Source: Thiothrix subterranea
GTDB taxonomy: Bacteria > Pseudomonadota > Gammaproteobacteria > Thiotrichales > Thiotrichaceae
Length of the DNA stretch: 64,000 nt
Assembly: GCF_030930995.1 (NCBI RefSeq)
Contig: NZ_CP133217.1
Location: 124,001-188,000 of the forward strand
Direction of reading: 5' to 3'
The position numbers and the translations under genes were made by a program. The notes under the pieces are model-generated. The model was given only the letters and a program-made list of their open reading frames with translations, was not told the origin of the DNA and searched no databases. Shown here one piece after another: positions 50,974 to 59,946 of this stretch (position 1 is its first letter; each line of letters starts with the position of its first letter).

Positions 50974-53637
50974 ATGAAAAAATCGATCAGACAAGCAGTT
51001 TCAAGGGGGTTAGCATTGCTGGTATTGCTACCGGCTGCGCATACAGCATTTGCAGGCGTAGATGGCGGGGTCGAATACCGCGTTGCCTGGGATTCCGTGG
51101 ACAGTCGCTACCGTGTGTACGTGCGCCCTACTTCGACACCGGATAAAGACTTAAGCATGACGGCGCAAGTGACATTGCGGGTTCCGCACGCGACAGGCGA
51201 CCAAAAATTCACAGTATCGGACATTAAAACCAAGGCAGGCACTAACTGGTCACTCAGTTCAGAAGTCTATGGCCCCGCAGAAGACAAAGCCATTGATTAC
51301 CTCTCATTCAATTTCACCCCCATTGATGTGCGAGCTTTCGCCTTCAAATCCGGGGTAGAGCAAGAAGCGTTTAGCTTCAAAAATACCGGGCCTTGCTTGG
51401 GCAGTGTGGCGTTGATGAACAACAGCACCGACCCTTTCAACCAACCACCGGATGCACCGGACAATTCTGCTGGCACTAACCCCGGCAATCAATTTGCCAA
51501 TGCCGGTTGGGGTGCTACCGATGACAACGACTATTTAGGCAACTATGGCACTGCCGCTAACTGCGCCGATGTCGTCATACCCACCAATAACGCCCCCAGC
51601 GCCGCTGTCGATACCGTCACCACCACCGCAAACACTCCCGTTACGGTTGCTGTACTCGCCAATGATAACGATGCCGACGGTGATACTTTAAGCATTGTTG
51701 AGTTCACACAGAGTGCCAATGGCACGGTAGTCATGGAAGGCGACAAGCTGGTGTACACCCCTAAAGCAGACTTTAACGGCACGGATACCTTTAGCTACAC
51801 CGTTTCTGATGGCACAGACACCGCTACTAGCACTGTCACCGTGACCGTCAAAACATCGTCTACACCTGCATTGGTAGCGAACACGGACGCTTTCACGATT
51901 GATACGGCTAACAGCAGCAGTTCATTGGATGTCTTAGCAAACGATGATATTCCAGATGCTCAAGCCATCACGTTACAAATTGTCACGATGCCAAGCCACG
52001 GCAGCGCCATCGTTAAAGACAATAAAATCATTTACACGCAAACCACGGGTTACACCGGTCAAGATACGCTGACATACCGTGTTACAGATGCCAACGGCAA
52101 CAGCGCAGAAGCCACTGTCAATTTAACGGTGAAATCCTTAGTGACGAATACCGCACCCGTGGCGAATAATGATGAAGCGGCAACCACCGCCAGCAGTTCG
52201 GTTATCGTGGATGTACTCGCCAATGACAACGATGCCGAAGGCAACACGTTAAGCATTACCGCATTCACGCAAGGCACAAATGGCACAGTAGCCCTGCAAG
52301 ACGGCAAACCGATGTACACGCCTAATGCTGGCTTTAGCGGCACTGATAGCTTCAGTTATACCGTCAGTGACGGCAAAGACACTGACACGGCTACGGTAAC
52401 AGTCAGCGTAGCCGGGGTAACACCCGTGCTGGAAGCCAAGACCGACACCTTCACCATTGACCCGACCAACCCCAGCAACGAACTAGACGTGCTGGCAAAT
52501 GACAAGATTCCCGCCGGTGAAACCGTCACGCTGGCAATCGTGACGCAGCCAGCGCATGGCACCGCCTCGATTCGCAACAATAAGCTTATTTATACACCAA
52601 CCGCCGGTTACAACGGTCAGGATACGCTGCGCTACCGAATTACGGATGCCGGTGGCAACACCACCGAAGCCAGCATTACCTTGACGGTAAAATCCTCCGG
52701 CACTGGCAATACGTGTGGCACTGCCCCTGAAAATCCACAAGCCGACCGTGCTTATTACCGCGTCGCTTGGGACAATGGCACACAGCGCTACCGCGTTTAC
52801 ATGTACACGGGCAACGTTCCCTCGCCGAATGCGCTGACCAGTGCACAGGTTACGCTGAAAGTCCCGCACGTTAGTGAAGACACTTTTGAAGTCACTGACC
52901 TAGAATCCGCTTTCAGTGGCTTAATGTGGAACAACAATTCCAATGTCTTCGCCCCCAGTGAAGACACGAGTGCCGACTATTTGTCATTCACTCCGGCGAT
53001 CAGCAACTCCAAAGCGATGCAATGGCAAGCCGGGCAAGAAATTGAAGTGTTCAGTTTTGCCAACGCTGGGGCATGTTCGGGAGCGGTGACGCTGTTGGAC
53101 AATTCCACCGACCCATTCAATCAACCGCCTGAATCCCCCGACAATTCCGTCGGCACCAACCCTGGTAACAGCATTGTTAACTTAGGCTGGGGATCAACTA
53201 ATGGCGAACACTACGCTGGCAACTACGGCTGCCCCGCAGTTTGTACGACAGATACGCCGCCTACAGACAGTGATGGTGACGGCCTGAGCGACGCGGAAGA
53301 AGCCATTCTGAAAACCGACCCTAACAACGCGGACAGCGATGCGGATGGCATACCAGATAAGCAAGAAATCGGCAGCGACATTGGCAAACCACGCGATATG
53401 GATTTTGACGGCATCATTGATGCTTTGGATAAAGACGATGACGGCGATGGTATACCCACCAAAGATGAACGCGGGGATGCCAATAACAATACCATACCCG
53501 ACTACTTGGAAAAGCCTGACGTTATCCCTGCACAACAATCCGTTGCTGTCCCAACCCTAACCGAGTGGGGACAATTATTACTAACGCTCCTATTGGGTGC
53601 TGTTGCGGTGCGTCGATACAACAAAGTAATCAAGTAA
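50974..53637 (+). CDS. Surface protein with two TNPGNQF modules, four cadherin-like domains and IPTL-CTERM sorting signal
   Basis: An 887-residue exported protein: signal peptide (~1-27), TNPGNQF module 1 (~30-197), four tandem bacterial cadherin/Ig-like domains in the range ~205-580 (pattern VLANDNDADGDTLS, TYTP/NGTDTFSYTVSDG), module 2 (~590-755), a short TSP3 region (~762-835), and a C-terminal tail from residue 857 on with the signature VPTLTEWGQLLL, a membrane stretch and Arg-Arg. This is the IPTL-CTERM type of sorting signal, cleaved by exosortase H in other bacteria. It is the only member of the cluster with a recognisable anchor and lacks the dockerin-like module. It could be the cell-attached scaffold for the others, which is inference. 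Confidence 0.85.
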   Translation: MKKSIRQAVSRGLALLVLLPAAHTAFAGVDGGVEYRVAWDSVDSRYRVYVRPTSTPDKDLSMTAQVTLRVPHATGDQKFTVSDIKTKAGTNWSLSSEVYGPAEDKAIDYLSFNFTPIDVRAFAFKSGVEQEAFSFKNTGPCLGSVALMNNSTDPFNQPPDAPDNSAGTNPGNQFANAGWGATDDNDYLGNYGTAANCADVVIPTNNAPSAAVDTVTTTANTPVTVAVLANDNDADGDTLSIVEFTQSANGTVVMEGDKLVYTPKADFNGTDTFSYTVSDGTDTATSTVTVTVKTSSTPALVANTDAFTIDTANSSSSLDVLANDDIPDAQAITLQIVTMPSHGSAIVKDNKIIYTQTTGYTGQDTLTYRVTDANGNSAEATVNLTVKSLVTNTAPVANNDEAATTASSSVIVDVLANDNDAEGNTLSITAFTQGTNGTVALQDGKPMYTPNAGFSGTDSFSYTVSDGKDTDTATVTVSVAGVTPVLEAKTDTFTIDPTNPSNELDVLANDKIPAGETVTLAIVTQPAHGTASIRNNKLIYTPTAGYNGQDTLRYRITDAGGNTTEASITLTVKSSGTGNTCGTAPENPQADRAYYRVAWDNGTQRYRVYMYTGNVPSPNALTSAQVTLKVPHVSEDTFEVTDLESAFSGLMWNNNSNVFAPSEDTSADYLSFTPAISNSKAMQWQAGQEIEVFSFANAGACSGAVTLLDNSTDPFNQPPESPDNSVGTNPGNSIVNLGWGSTNGEHYAGNYGCPAVCTTDTPPTDSDGDGLSDAEEAILKTDPNNADSDADGIPDKQEIGSDIGKPRDMDFDGIIDALDKDDDGDGIPTKDERGDANNNTIPDYLEKPDVIPAQQSVAVPTLTEWGQLLLTLLLGAVAVRRYNKVIK

Positions 53638-53972
53638 CTAACCTCATAGAAATAAAGTATTAAGTAACAATTGGTGCTGTCATGTTGATATAAGTCAATA
53701 TGACAGCCAACCATTTGTCGTACAAATACAACTTGCACAAAAAAACATATCAGCATAGCCTTATGTTCTTTTGATAAATTAGAAATAGCTTAACGAGCAT
53801 CTTAAAAGATAAGGTCATCAATTTGCTTAAAATAGCCAATAGGAAAATTCAACCGGCAATTTTTACAAATGCTGTCTATTATAGGGGTTAACCCTAAGAC
53901 CACATAACCAAAGTGATAGTTGAATAGTGGCTTATCGTAGAGTGTGTTAAGTATTTAAGTTGAGGGTTCAAC
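53638..53972. other. Gene-free AT-rich stretch with one hairpin
   Basis: 335 bp between the surface-protein cluster and the TlpA-like gene. Apart from the hairpin at 53676-53707 and the GAGGG ribosome site before 53973, no gene, repeat or promoter with good -35 and -10 boxes is visible. Confidence 0.6.
53676..53707. terminator. Hairpin downstream of the surface-protein cluster
   Basis: GCTGTCAT-g-TTGA and TCAA-t-ATGACAGC form a 13-bp stem with one G-T pair and a six-base loop, 38 bp past the last stop codon of the cluster. No T-tract follows, so termination would be weak or factor-assisted; an operator function for a dimeric regulator is also possible. Confidence 0.4.
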
Positions 53973-54506
53973 ATGAAACGGATTAAGCGGGCGCTTGCCC
54001 TTGTTGCGTTGTTTTTAGTATCTGCCACGGCAGTCGCGTCTGAAACACAAAAAGTACAAAATTTCAGCTTTAAAGATATTGATGGCAAAGCTCACCAATT
54101 TTCCGAATACAGAGGCAAATGGGTGATCGTGAATTACTGGGCAACCTTTTGTGGCCCGTGCGTTGCCGAAATCCCCGCCCTGAATAGCGTTGCCAAACGT
54201 TTCAAAGACAATGCCGTGGTATTAGGCATGGAAGCGGGGGAAACCCCAACCGATGAACTCAAACAGTTCATGGATCAGAAAAAGATCGCCTACCCCGTCA
54301 TTCCCACCCAAGACAGCACCATGTTTGCGTTAGGTTTAGTCTATGGTGTGCCGACCACGTTTGTCGTCAATCCACAAGGTGAAATCGTCGATACCCACAT
54401 GGGCGCGATTACTTCCGCTATGTTACAAAATTATTTACGCGCGGATAGCAACAACCCAACCACCATCGCGGGTGACAAAGAAGATTGCGTCAGTGGTTTC
54501 TGCTAA
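53973..54506 (+). CDS. Periplasmic TlpA-like thioredoxin with C-terminal Cys pair
   Basis: A 177-residue exported thioredoxin-fold protein: signal peptide (1-23), active site FC60GPC63 in NYWATFCGPCVAEIP, and cis-proline loop GVPTTFVVNPQGE. This fits the TlpA/ResA family, which reduces disulfides in cytochrome c or copper-site maturation. Odd is the very C-terminus, EDCVSGFC, where Cys172 and the last residue Cys177 could form a second redox pair or metal site. GAGGG lies before the ATG. A strong terminator follows. Confidence 0.88.
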   Translation: MKRIKRALALVALFLVSATAVASETQKVQNFSFKDIDGKAHQFSEYRGKWVIVNYWATFCGPCVAEIPALNSVAKRFKDNAVVLGMEAGETPTDELKQFMDQKKIAYPVIPTQDSTMFALGLVYGVPTTFVVNPQGEIVDTHMGAITSAMLQNYLRADSNNPTTIAGDKEDCVSGFC

Positions 54507-54536
54507 GCAAAACGCTGTATTTCTTCAATAGAAATT

Positions 54537-54565
54537 AAAAAGCCCGCGATGATTGCGGGCTTTTT
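54537..54565. terminator. Bidirectional intrinsic terminator
   Basis: Perfect stem AAAAAGCCCGC / GCGGGCTTTTT with loop GATGATT, between the TlpA-like gene and the convergent LysM lipoprotein gene. Confidence 0.92.
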
Positions 54566-54581
54566 GCTGTCAGCCGTCAGC

Positions 54582-55259
54582 TTATTTAAGCCGTAAACGC
54601 TGCCCCGGCGTGATGGGGTAATTGGGGGCTTCCAAATTATTCAGACGAATAATGTCTTTCCAATACGCGCCAGTCGTGCGCATAACCTGAAACACGGTAT
54701 CGCCTTTCTGCACAACGTATTCACTGCTATTAGGATTAAACGTGGTTGGTGCAGAAGTGGGGGCAGAGGTTGGTGTAGGCGAACGGTAAGTACTGGCAGG
54801 CGCGGTCGATGTTTTAGGCGCAGTATACTCATAATAGCTACTGCTGCTGCCGCTGCCAGTGTTACTGCCGCTGATACTGTAATCGACATAAGGCGTGGTC
54901 GCCGGAGCGGTGTAGCCGTAGTTGATCGCAGGTTGCTGCGGAATGGGTGTCGTCACCGGAGCGGTATAACCGTAGTTATAATTCGGCGTAGTAGTGGTAG
55001 TCGTCGCAGCACCACCGCTACCGGCAACACAACCGTCACCGTGATGGTGCGCCAAACCTTCCGCCGGTAATGCATGGGAATGGGTACGCCCACAATGCGT
55101 ATGCGTGACCGCGTTACGGTTTACCGCACCGCGATTGGTGGTTGTGTTCGTGCCATAGTTGTTATAGCCCGTGCCGGTATAATACGGGTTAGGCGCACAG
55201 GCTGCTGCCGTTAGTGCCAGCAAAGAAGTAGCGGCTGCCACTCTGATTTTTCTATCCAT
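54582..55259 (-). CDS. LysM-domain lipoprotein at the nlpD position, without peptidase domain
   Basis: A 225-residue lipoprotein (lipobox TAAACA region near residue 21). The mature N-terminus holds a histidine-rich patch (HTHCGRTHSH and AHHHGDGC), then a long low-complexity stretch of Tyr, Thr, Pro and Ser, and a single LysM domain (YVVQKGDTVFQVMRTTGAYW to the end). LysM binds peptidoglycan. In gammaproteobacteria the order surE-pcm-nlpD is conserved and this gene holds the nlpD place, but it has no LytM/M23 domain after the LysM. It may be a reduced NlpD or an unrelated LysM lipoprotein. The His patch suggests metal binding. Confidence 0.8.
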   Translation of the reverse strand: MDRKIRVAAATSLLALTAAACAPNPYYTGTGYNNYGTNTTTNRGAVNRNAVTHTHCGRTHSHALPAEGLAHHHGDGCVAGSGGAATTTTTTPNYNYGYTAPVTTPIPQQPAINYGYTAPATTPYVDYSISGSNTGSGSSSSYYEYTAPKTSTAPASTYRSPTPTSAPTSAPTTFNPNSSEYVVQKGDTVFQVMRTTGAYWKDIIRLNNLEAPNYPITPGQRLRLK

Positions 55260-55396
55260 GATTCTTACACCTTAATGTTATTGGGGTTCAGGAATGTGAA
55301 GACACTCACATAATTCTTGAATAACTTTGGAATATATACCAAATTTAGGAAAAAACGTCGCCATATTAAGGCAACGTTCGTATTTATTGCCGGATT

Positions 55397-56065
55397 TTAC
55401 TTGATCATGGGTACAAACTGTACCGCTTCGTGCTCCACCGTTGCATAAGTGTCCTGATGCGTGCGTGTAATCACTTGTAGCCGTTGCGAACCACCCTGCT
55501 TACCCACCGGTATGATCAACTTAGCGCCAATCGCGAGTTGTTCCAGCAAAGCAGGAGGAACCGTTTCCGGCGCTGCCGTTGCAATAATGGCATCAAACGG
55601 CGCCTCACTTGCCACACCCCAACTGCCATCACTCAGGTAAGTGCGGATATTATCGTAGCCCAATGCCGCCAGCATTTCACGAGTCGCGCGATGCAATGGC
55701 TCAATGCGTTCCACCGTGAATACCGTTTCAACCAGTGACGCCAGCACCGCCGCCTGATAACCCGAACCGGTTCCCACTTCCAATACTTTGCGGGGTGGAT
55801 TTTCAACCGCTAATAGCAATTCAGTCATTCGCGCCACGATGTAAGGCTGGGAAATGGTTTGCCCATGCCCGATGGGTAACGCGGTATCTTCATACGCACG
55901 ACTGGCGAGAGCCTCATCCACCAACAAATGGCGCGGGGTTTTGCTGATGACCGCTAACACCGCTTCATTGCAAATGCCATTTTCGCGCAAACGCGCCACC
56001 AAACGGTTACGGGTACGCTGCGAGGTCATGCCGATGCCTTGCACATCCAGTTTACGCGGCAACAT
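55397..56065 (-). CDS. pcm: Protein-L-isoaspartate O-methyltransferase
   Basis: Repairs isoaspartyl residues in aged proteins using S-adenosylmethionine. The start at 56065 ([22 protein letters not shown]) gives 222 residues and agrees with related proteins; it overlaps the end of surE by 14 bp. The family motifs are present: [22 protein letters not shown], the SAM motif [16 protein letters not shown], and [14 protein letters not shown]. The order surE-pcm is the usual one in gammaproteobacteria. Confidence 0.95.
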   Translation of the reverse strand: MLPRKLDVQGIGMTSQRTRNRLVARLRENGICNEAVLAVISKTPRHLLVDEALASRAYEDTALPIGHGQTISQPYIVARMTELLLAVENPPRKVLEVGTGSGYQAAVLASLVETVFTVERIEPLHRATREMLAALGYDNIRTYLSDGSWGVASEAPFDAIIATAAPETVPPALLEQLAIGAKLIIPVGKQGGSQRLQVITRTHQDTYATVEHEAVQFVPMIK

Positions 56066-56816
56066 GGCAAGTCTCCAACCAACGAGCGGTGGCTGCCAAG
56101 GCACTGTGGCGCGTCAAATCTGCATGAAGCGGGGTAATCGACACGTAACCGGCTTGCACCGCGTGAAAATCCGTACCCTCACCCGCATCGGCGGCATCCC
56201 CCGGCGGGCCTATCCAGAAAATATCGCGTCCGCGTGGATCGTGCGCCCGAATCACCGGCTCAGAACGGTGACGATTGCCCAAGCGTGTCACACAAAAGCC
56301 GCGAAGCTGTTCCCACGGCACATCCGGCACATTGATATTGAGGATCATCTGGCTGCTATCGGGGTAAGCTTGCACCTGCGGCAATAACTGCAACACCACC
56401 TTCGCCGCCGTATCGAAATGCGACACTGCGCCACGCCCCACGGCTGCCAACGACACCGCCAATGCCGGATACCCCAGAAAGCGCCCTTCCATTGCCGCCG
56501 CCACCGTACCGGAATACAGCACATCATCCCCCATATTAGCCCCGGCATTGATACCGGAAATCACCATATCGGGGTCATGCGCGTATAATCCTAGGCCAAG
56601 ATGAACGCAATCGGTCGGTGTGCCATTCACGCTGTAAACGTGTTCCGCGTGTTGCGTCAAGCGTAAGGGATTGCGCAAGGTCAGCGAATTACTCGCCCCG
56701 CTGCAATCCTGATCGGGCGCAACTGTGATAACATCACCAACCGTTATTAGTGCCTCACGCAAACGGTTAATACCGGGCGCGTTAACGCCATCATCGTTAC
56801 TGAGCAGTATATTCAT
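56052..56816 (-). CDS. surE: 5'/3'-nucleotidase SurE
   Basis: A metal-dependent nucleotidase acting on nucleoside monophosphates and short polyphosphate, linked to stationary-phase survival. The 254-residue protein opens with the signature [16 protein letters not shown], with the Asp-Asp metal ligands, and holds [25 protein letters not shown]. The canonical start at 56816 shares two bases with the start codon of the Smr gene on the other strand (CATG), so each leader lies inside the other gene. A stretch AAGGA is 15 bases upstream of the start. Confidence 0.95.
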   Translation of the reverse strand: MNILLSNDDGVNAPGINRLREALITVGDVITVAPDQDCSGASNSLTLRNPLRLTQHAEHVYSVNGTPTDCVHLGLGLYAHDPDMVISGINAGANMGDDVLYSGTVAAAMEGRFLGYPALAVSLAAVGRGAVSHFDTAAKVVLQLLPQVQAYPDSSQMILNINVPDVPWEQLRGFCVTRLGNRHRSEPVIRAHDPRGRDIFWIGPPGDAADAGEGTDFHAVQAGYVSITPLHADLTRHSALAATARWLETCHVAA

Positions 56817-57339
56817 GAGTACTGAAGAGTTTTCCTTGTTTCGAGAATCCATGCACGATGTGAAGCCGTTACGGGTCAAGCATCATGCCCTACATCATAG
56901 CGCAAAACCGCCCGCCATACCCATGAAGACCTTGGAAGACGAACGCCAAGTGCTGCGCGATATGCTCTCGGATGCTTACGATCCGGTTGAAATTCAACCC
57001 GGTGATATGCTCAGTTATTACCTGCCGGGGCTGCAAAACCGCATTGTGCGCAAATTGCGTTCCGGGCATTACCGCATTGCCAGTGAACTCGATTTACACG
57101 GGCTTAGCGCTCGCGATGCGAAATTGCAATTGCTGAAATTCCTGCACGATGCGCACCCCGGTCATGGCGAATGCGTGCGCATTATTCACGGCAAAGGCAA
57201 CCGTTCCACCTACAAAGGCCCGGTGATCAAAACCAAGATCAATAACTGGCTACGCCAACACGAACGCATTCTCGCGTTTCATTCCGCCCGTCCGGTTGAT
57301 GGCGGAACGGGCGCAATTTATGTGTTGTTACGTCGCTAA
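56815..57339 (+). CDS. Smr domain protein
   Basis: A 174-residue protein with a C-terminal Smr (MutS2-like) domain. The N-terminal part ([16 protein letters not shown]) is typical of the YfcN/SmrB-type proteins of gammaproteobacteria, and the domain has the [20 protein letters not shown] motif, the [10 protein letters not shown] motif and a final [12 protein letters not shown] strand. SmrB cleaves mRNA at collided ribosomes in E. coli; a similar role is inferred. The start at 56815 overlaps the divergent surE start codon. A later ATG at 56851 is possible but cuts a conserved part. Confidence 0.88.
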   Translation: MSTEEFSLFRESMHDVKPLRVKHHALHHSAKPPAIPMKTLEDERQVLRDMLSDAYDPVEIQPGDMLSYYLPGLQNRIVRKLRSGHYRIASELDLHGLSARDAKLQLLKFLHDAHPGHGECVRIIHGKGNRSTYKGPVIKTKINNWLRQHERILAFHSARPVDGGTGAIYVLLRR

Positions 57340-57404
57340 ACCGGCGCGAATGGTTTATGATTGTGCTCAAATTACGGGCATATAAATAACGGCGACAATT
57401 TACA

Positions 57405-59486
57405 ATGAAATATTTATGGGCAATATTGTCACTGTTAGTGACAAGCAACGTGGATGCTGCATCCCCTTTGTGGCAAGACATTCAAGCACGCAGTGCAAAC
57501 CAACCCACTGAATCTGGCTTACAGCACTACCGTTTACTGCATCTGGATGAAACCCAACTGTTGGCACAACTGGCGCAAACCGGCAGTGCCAACAGCGATA
57601 ATGCCCAAGCACGCAGCGCCTTGCCCAGCATTGACCTGCCCTTACCGGATGGCGGTTTCGCCAACGTAACCGTCACGCCGACGGCAGTACTCGCCCCCGA
57701 CATCGCCGCCACGCACCCCGATATTGGCACATGGAAAGTCTTCGGCACTGACGGCAAAGTGATTAGCGGTGTGTTGGATTTCACCCCAGCAGGCTTGCAC
57801 GCCATGCTCGATATGGCGAATGGCGACACGCTGTTCATTGACCCGCAAGTTGACGGTGCGACACGCCAATACCTGAGTTTTCGTAAAAGCGCCAATCTGG
57901 AAGCGTTCCGGCGCGGCGACTGGTCATGCACCACGCATCAACAATCCATAGCACCGAGTTTTTCCAGCGCGATCAATGCCAATACCGCTGCCCGTAGCGT
58001 GGCTGCCAAAGCGGGGGAAACCTTGCATACCTATCGACTTGCGATGGCGGCAACGGCGGAATACACCAGCTTTCACGGCGGTCAAAATGCCGCATTTAGC
58101 GCCATTGTCACCACCGTCAATCGTCTTAACCAAATTTACGAACGCGATTTGTCGACACGACTGACCTTGGTCAGTGGCACGAATGTGATTTACACCAATG
58201 CGGGTACTGATCCGTACACCAACAACGATCCCCTCAAAATGTTGTCGGAAAACACCTTCGCACTGGATAGAACCTTGGGTAATGCCAGCTACGATATTGG
58301 GCATGTACTTGCCACCAATGGCGGAGGTTTGGCGAGTGTGGCAACCGTTTGCGGGCAATACAAAGCTGAAGGTGTAACCGGCTTAGCCGAACCCAAGGGC
58401 GATTCTTTTATCGTGGATTATGTCTCGCATGAAATCGGGCATCAGTTGGGTGCATCCCACACCTTCAACGGCTTACGCGGCTCGTGCTCTGGTAACAACC
58501 GTGAACCTGCAACGGCTTACGAACCGGGTAGCGGCAGCACCATTATGGCTTACACCGGTTTGTGCAATGGCGACAATCTGCAAGTCGACAGCGACGCCAT
58601 GATGCATTCCGCATCGATCCAACAAATTCAAGACTACCTGCACGATAGCCTCAGTGAAGGGGCAAGTTGTGCCATTAAAACCAGCCTGAGCAATCGCACC
58701 CCCAGCGTGGAGGCAGGCAGCGAGTACACCATTCCAGCCGCTACCCCTTTTATTTTAAACGGTTCAGGCACGGATGCTGATGGCAATACCTTGAGCTATT
58801 CGTGGGAACAAGTGGATGCAGGAACGGGAGCGTTCGTGAATGTTGATCTGGGGGACAATGCCCTGATCCGTACTCGCCTGCCCACTGGTTTGCCGGAGCG
58901 TACCATTCCGCAAATGTCCGACTTGGTGGGGCGCGTGCAGTCAGCGGGTGAGGTATTGCCCGTTACTTCACGCTACCTCAATTTCCGCTTGATTGCACGG
59001 GACTCGCGGGGTGGTATTGGCTATGACGATACACGCATCCGCGTGCAAAACACCGGCAGCGCGTTTGCGATTACCGAACCGTCTAGCACCAGTCTGAGCA
59101 GAAACAGCCTGCAAAACGTCGCGTGGAATATCGCCAATACCAACCAAGCGCCAATCAATTGCAGCGCCGTCGATATTGCGGTAAGCGCTGACAATGGCAA
59201 GACGTTCACCACACTTCTCAGCAATACTCAAAATGACGGCAATGCCGTCGTGACATTACCCGCGACCTTGGGCAATACCACTTACCTGCGCGTCAAATGC
59301 AGCAATAATATTTTCTTTGCATTATCTGCCACGAATCCGGCGCAAGCACGTACCAGCAATGACACCAGCAGCGCACTTAACGTGAACACGAATGTGCTGA
59401 GCGGTGGCGGCGGTTCGATGCCTTATGCGGGGCTGTTACTGCTGGGTTTGTATGGATTGTTACGTTCACGTAAAGGAACACGCTGA
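57405..59486 (+). CDS. Secreted metzincin metalloprotease with PKD-like domain and GlyGly-CTERM-like tail
   Basis: A 693-residue exported reprolysin-like zinc protease. The zinc motif HEIGHQLGASH is at residues 342-352 with ligands His342, His346 and His352 and catalytic Glu343, and the Met-turn is Met381 (TIMAYTG). Before it lies a propeptide of about 180 residues. After the catalytic domain come a PKD/Ig-like domain (~430-560; NGSGTDADGNTLSYSWEQVD) and another beta domain. The C-terminus SGGGGSMPYAGLLLLGLYGLLRSRK has a Gly run, one membrane segment and basic end, matching the GlyGly-CTERM signal processed by rhombosortase. The small lipoprotein gene downstream starts inside its stop codon. 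Surface or extracellular protein digestion is likely. Confidence 0.87.
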   Translation: MKYLWAILSLLVTSNVDAASPLWQDIQARSANQPTESGLQHYRLLHLDETQLLAQLAQTGSANSDNAQARSALPSIDLPLPDGGFANVTVTPTAVLAPDIAATHPDIGTWKVFGTDGKVISGVLDFTPAGLHAMLDMANGDTLFIDPQVDGATRQYLSFRKSANLEAFRRGDWSCTTHQQSIAPSFSSAINANTAARSVAAKAGETLHTYRLAMAATAEYTSFHGGQNAAFSAIVTTVNRLNQIYERDLSTRLTLVSGTNVIYTNAGTDPYTNNDPLKMLSENTFALDRTLGNASYDIGHVLATNGGGLASVATVCGQYKAEGVTGLAEPKGDSFIVDYVSHEIGHQLGASHTFNGLRGSCSGNNREPATAYEPGSGSTIMAYTGLCNGDNLQVDSDAMMHSASIQQIQDYLHDSLSEGASCAIKTSLSNRTPSVEAGSEYTIPAATPFILNGSGTDADGNTLSYSWEQVDAGTGAFVNVDLGDNALIRTRLPTGLPERTIPQMSDLVGRVQSAGEVLPVTSRYLNFRLIARDSRGGIGYDDTRIRVQNTGSAFAITEPSSTSLSRNSLQNVAWNIANTNQAPINCSAVDIAVSADNGKTFTTLLSNTQNDGNAVVTLPATLGNTTYLRVKCSNNIFFALSATNPAQARTSNDTSSALNVNTNVLSGGGGSMPYAGLLLLGLYGLLRSRKGTR

Positions 59487-59905
59487 TGAAAGCCACGCTC
59501 TGTGCCTTATTATGCGCCAGCAGCTTAAGTGCCTGCCAAGCGCCTGCCACCCCTGACCCCCCTGAGAAAAAAGGGATACACATTCCCTCTGCGGCAGAAA
59601 TCAGCGGTACGAAAGAGCACTACTACGCCGCGCAATTGCCGCTATTGCAAGCACGTAATGCCAGTGTTGATGCAACCGCGAGTATTCAGCAAGGTAAGCG
59701 CTATTTTCTGTGCAATGCGGGGCGTAGCAGTACCGTTCCCGGCATTGCGGCGGACGTGTTCGCACAAGTACGCGATAAATGCCCGACGGAGTGTTTGGAT
59801 GGGGTGACGGACGCGCTGTACGGGGAAAACCACCGCCGGTATCTAGCAGTAGCGTTGGACTATTCCGTGCAATGGAACAAGGTGATGTTGACGGCTTGCC
59901 GTTAG
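59486..59905 (+). CDS. Small lipoprotein downstream of the metalloprotease
   Basis: A 139-residue protein with a signal sequence ending in the lipobox LSAC near residue 17. Four later cysteines (FLCNAGR, DKCPTEC and the last-but-one residue) suggest disulfides. No known domain is recognised. Its ATG shares one base with the stop codon of the protease gene (TGATG), so they are translated together; an inhibitor, chaperone or partner role for the protease is possible but only inferred. Confidence 0.7.
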   Translation: MKATLCALLCASSLSACQAPATPDPPEKKGIHIPSAAEISGTKEHYYAAQLPLLQARNASVDATASIQQGKRYFLCNAGRSSTVPGIAADVFAQVRDKCPTECLDGVTDALYGENHRRYLAVALDYSVQWNKVMLTACR

Positions 59906-59946
59906 ACCTATGCTAAACTGTCCGCATCACCCCGAAGGACAGCGGC

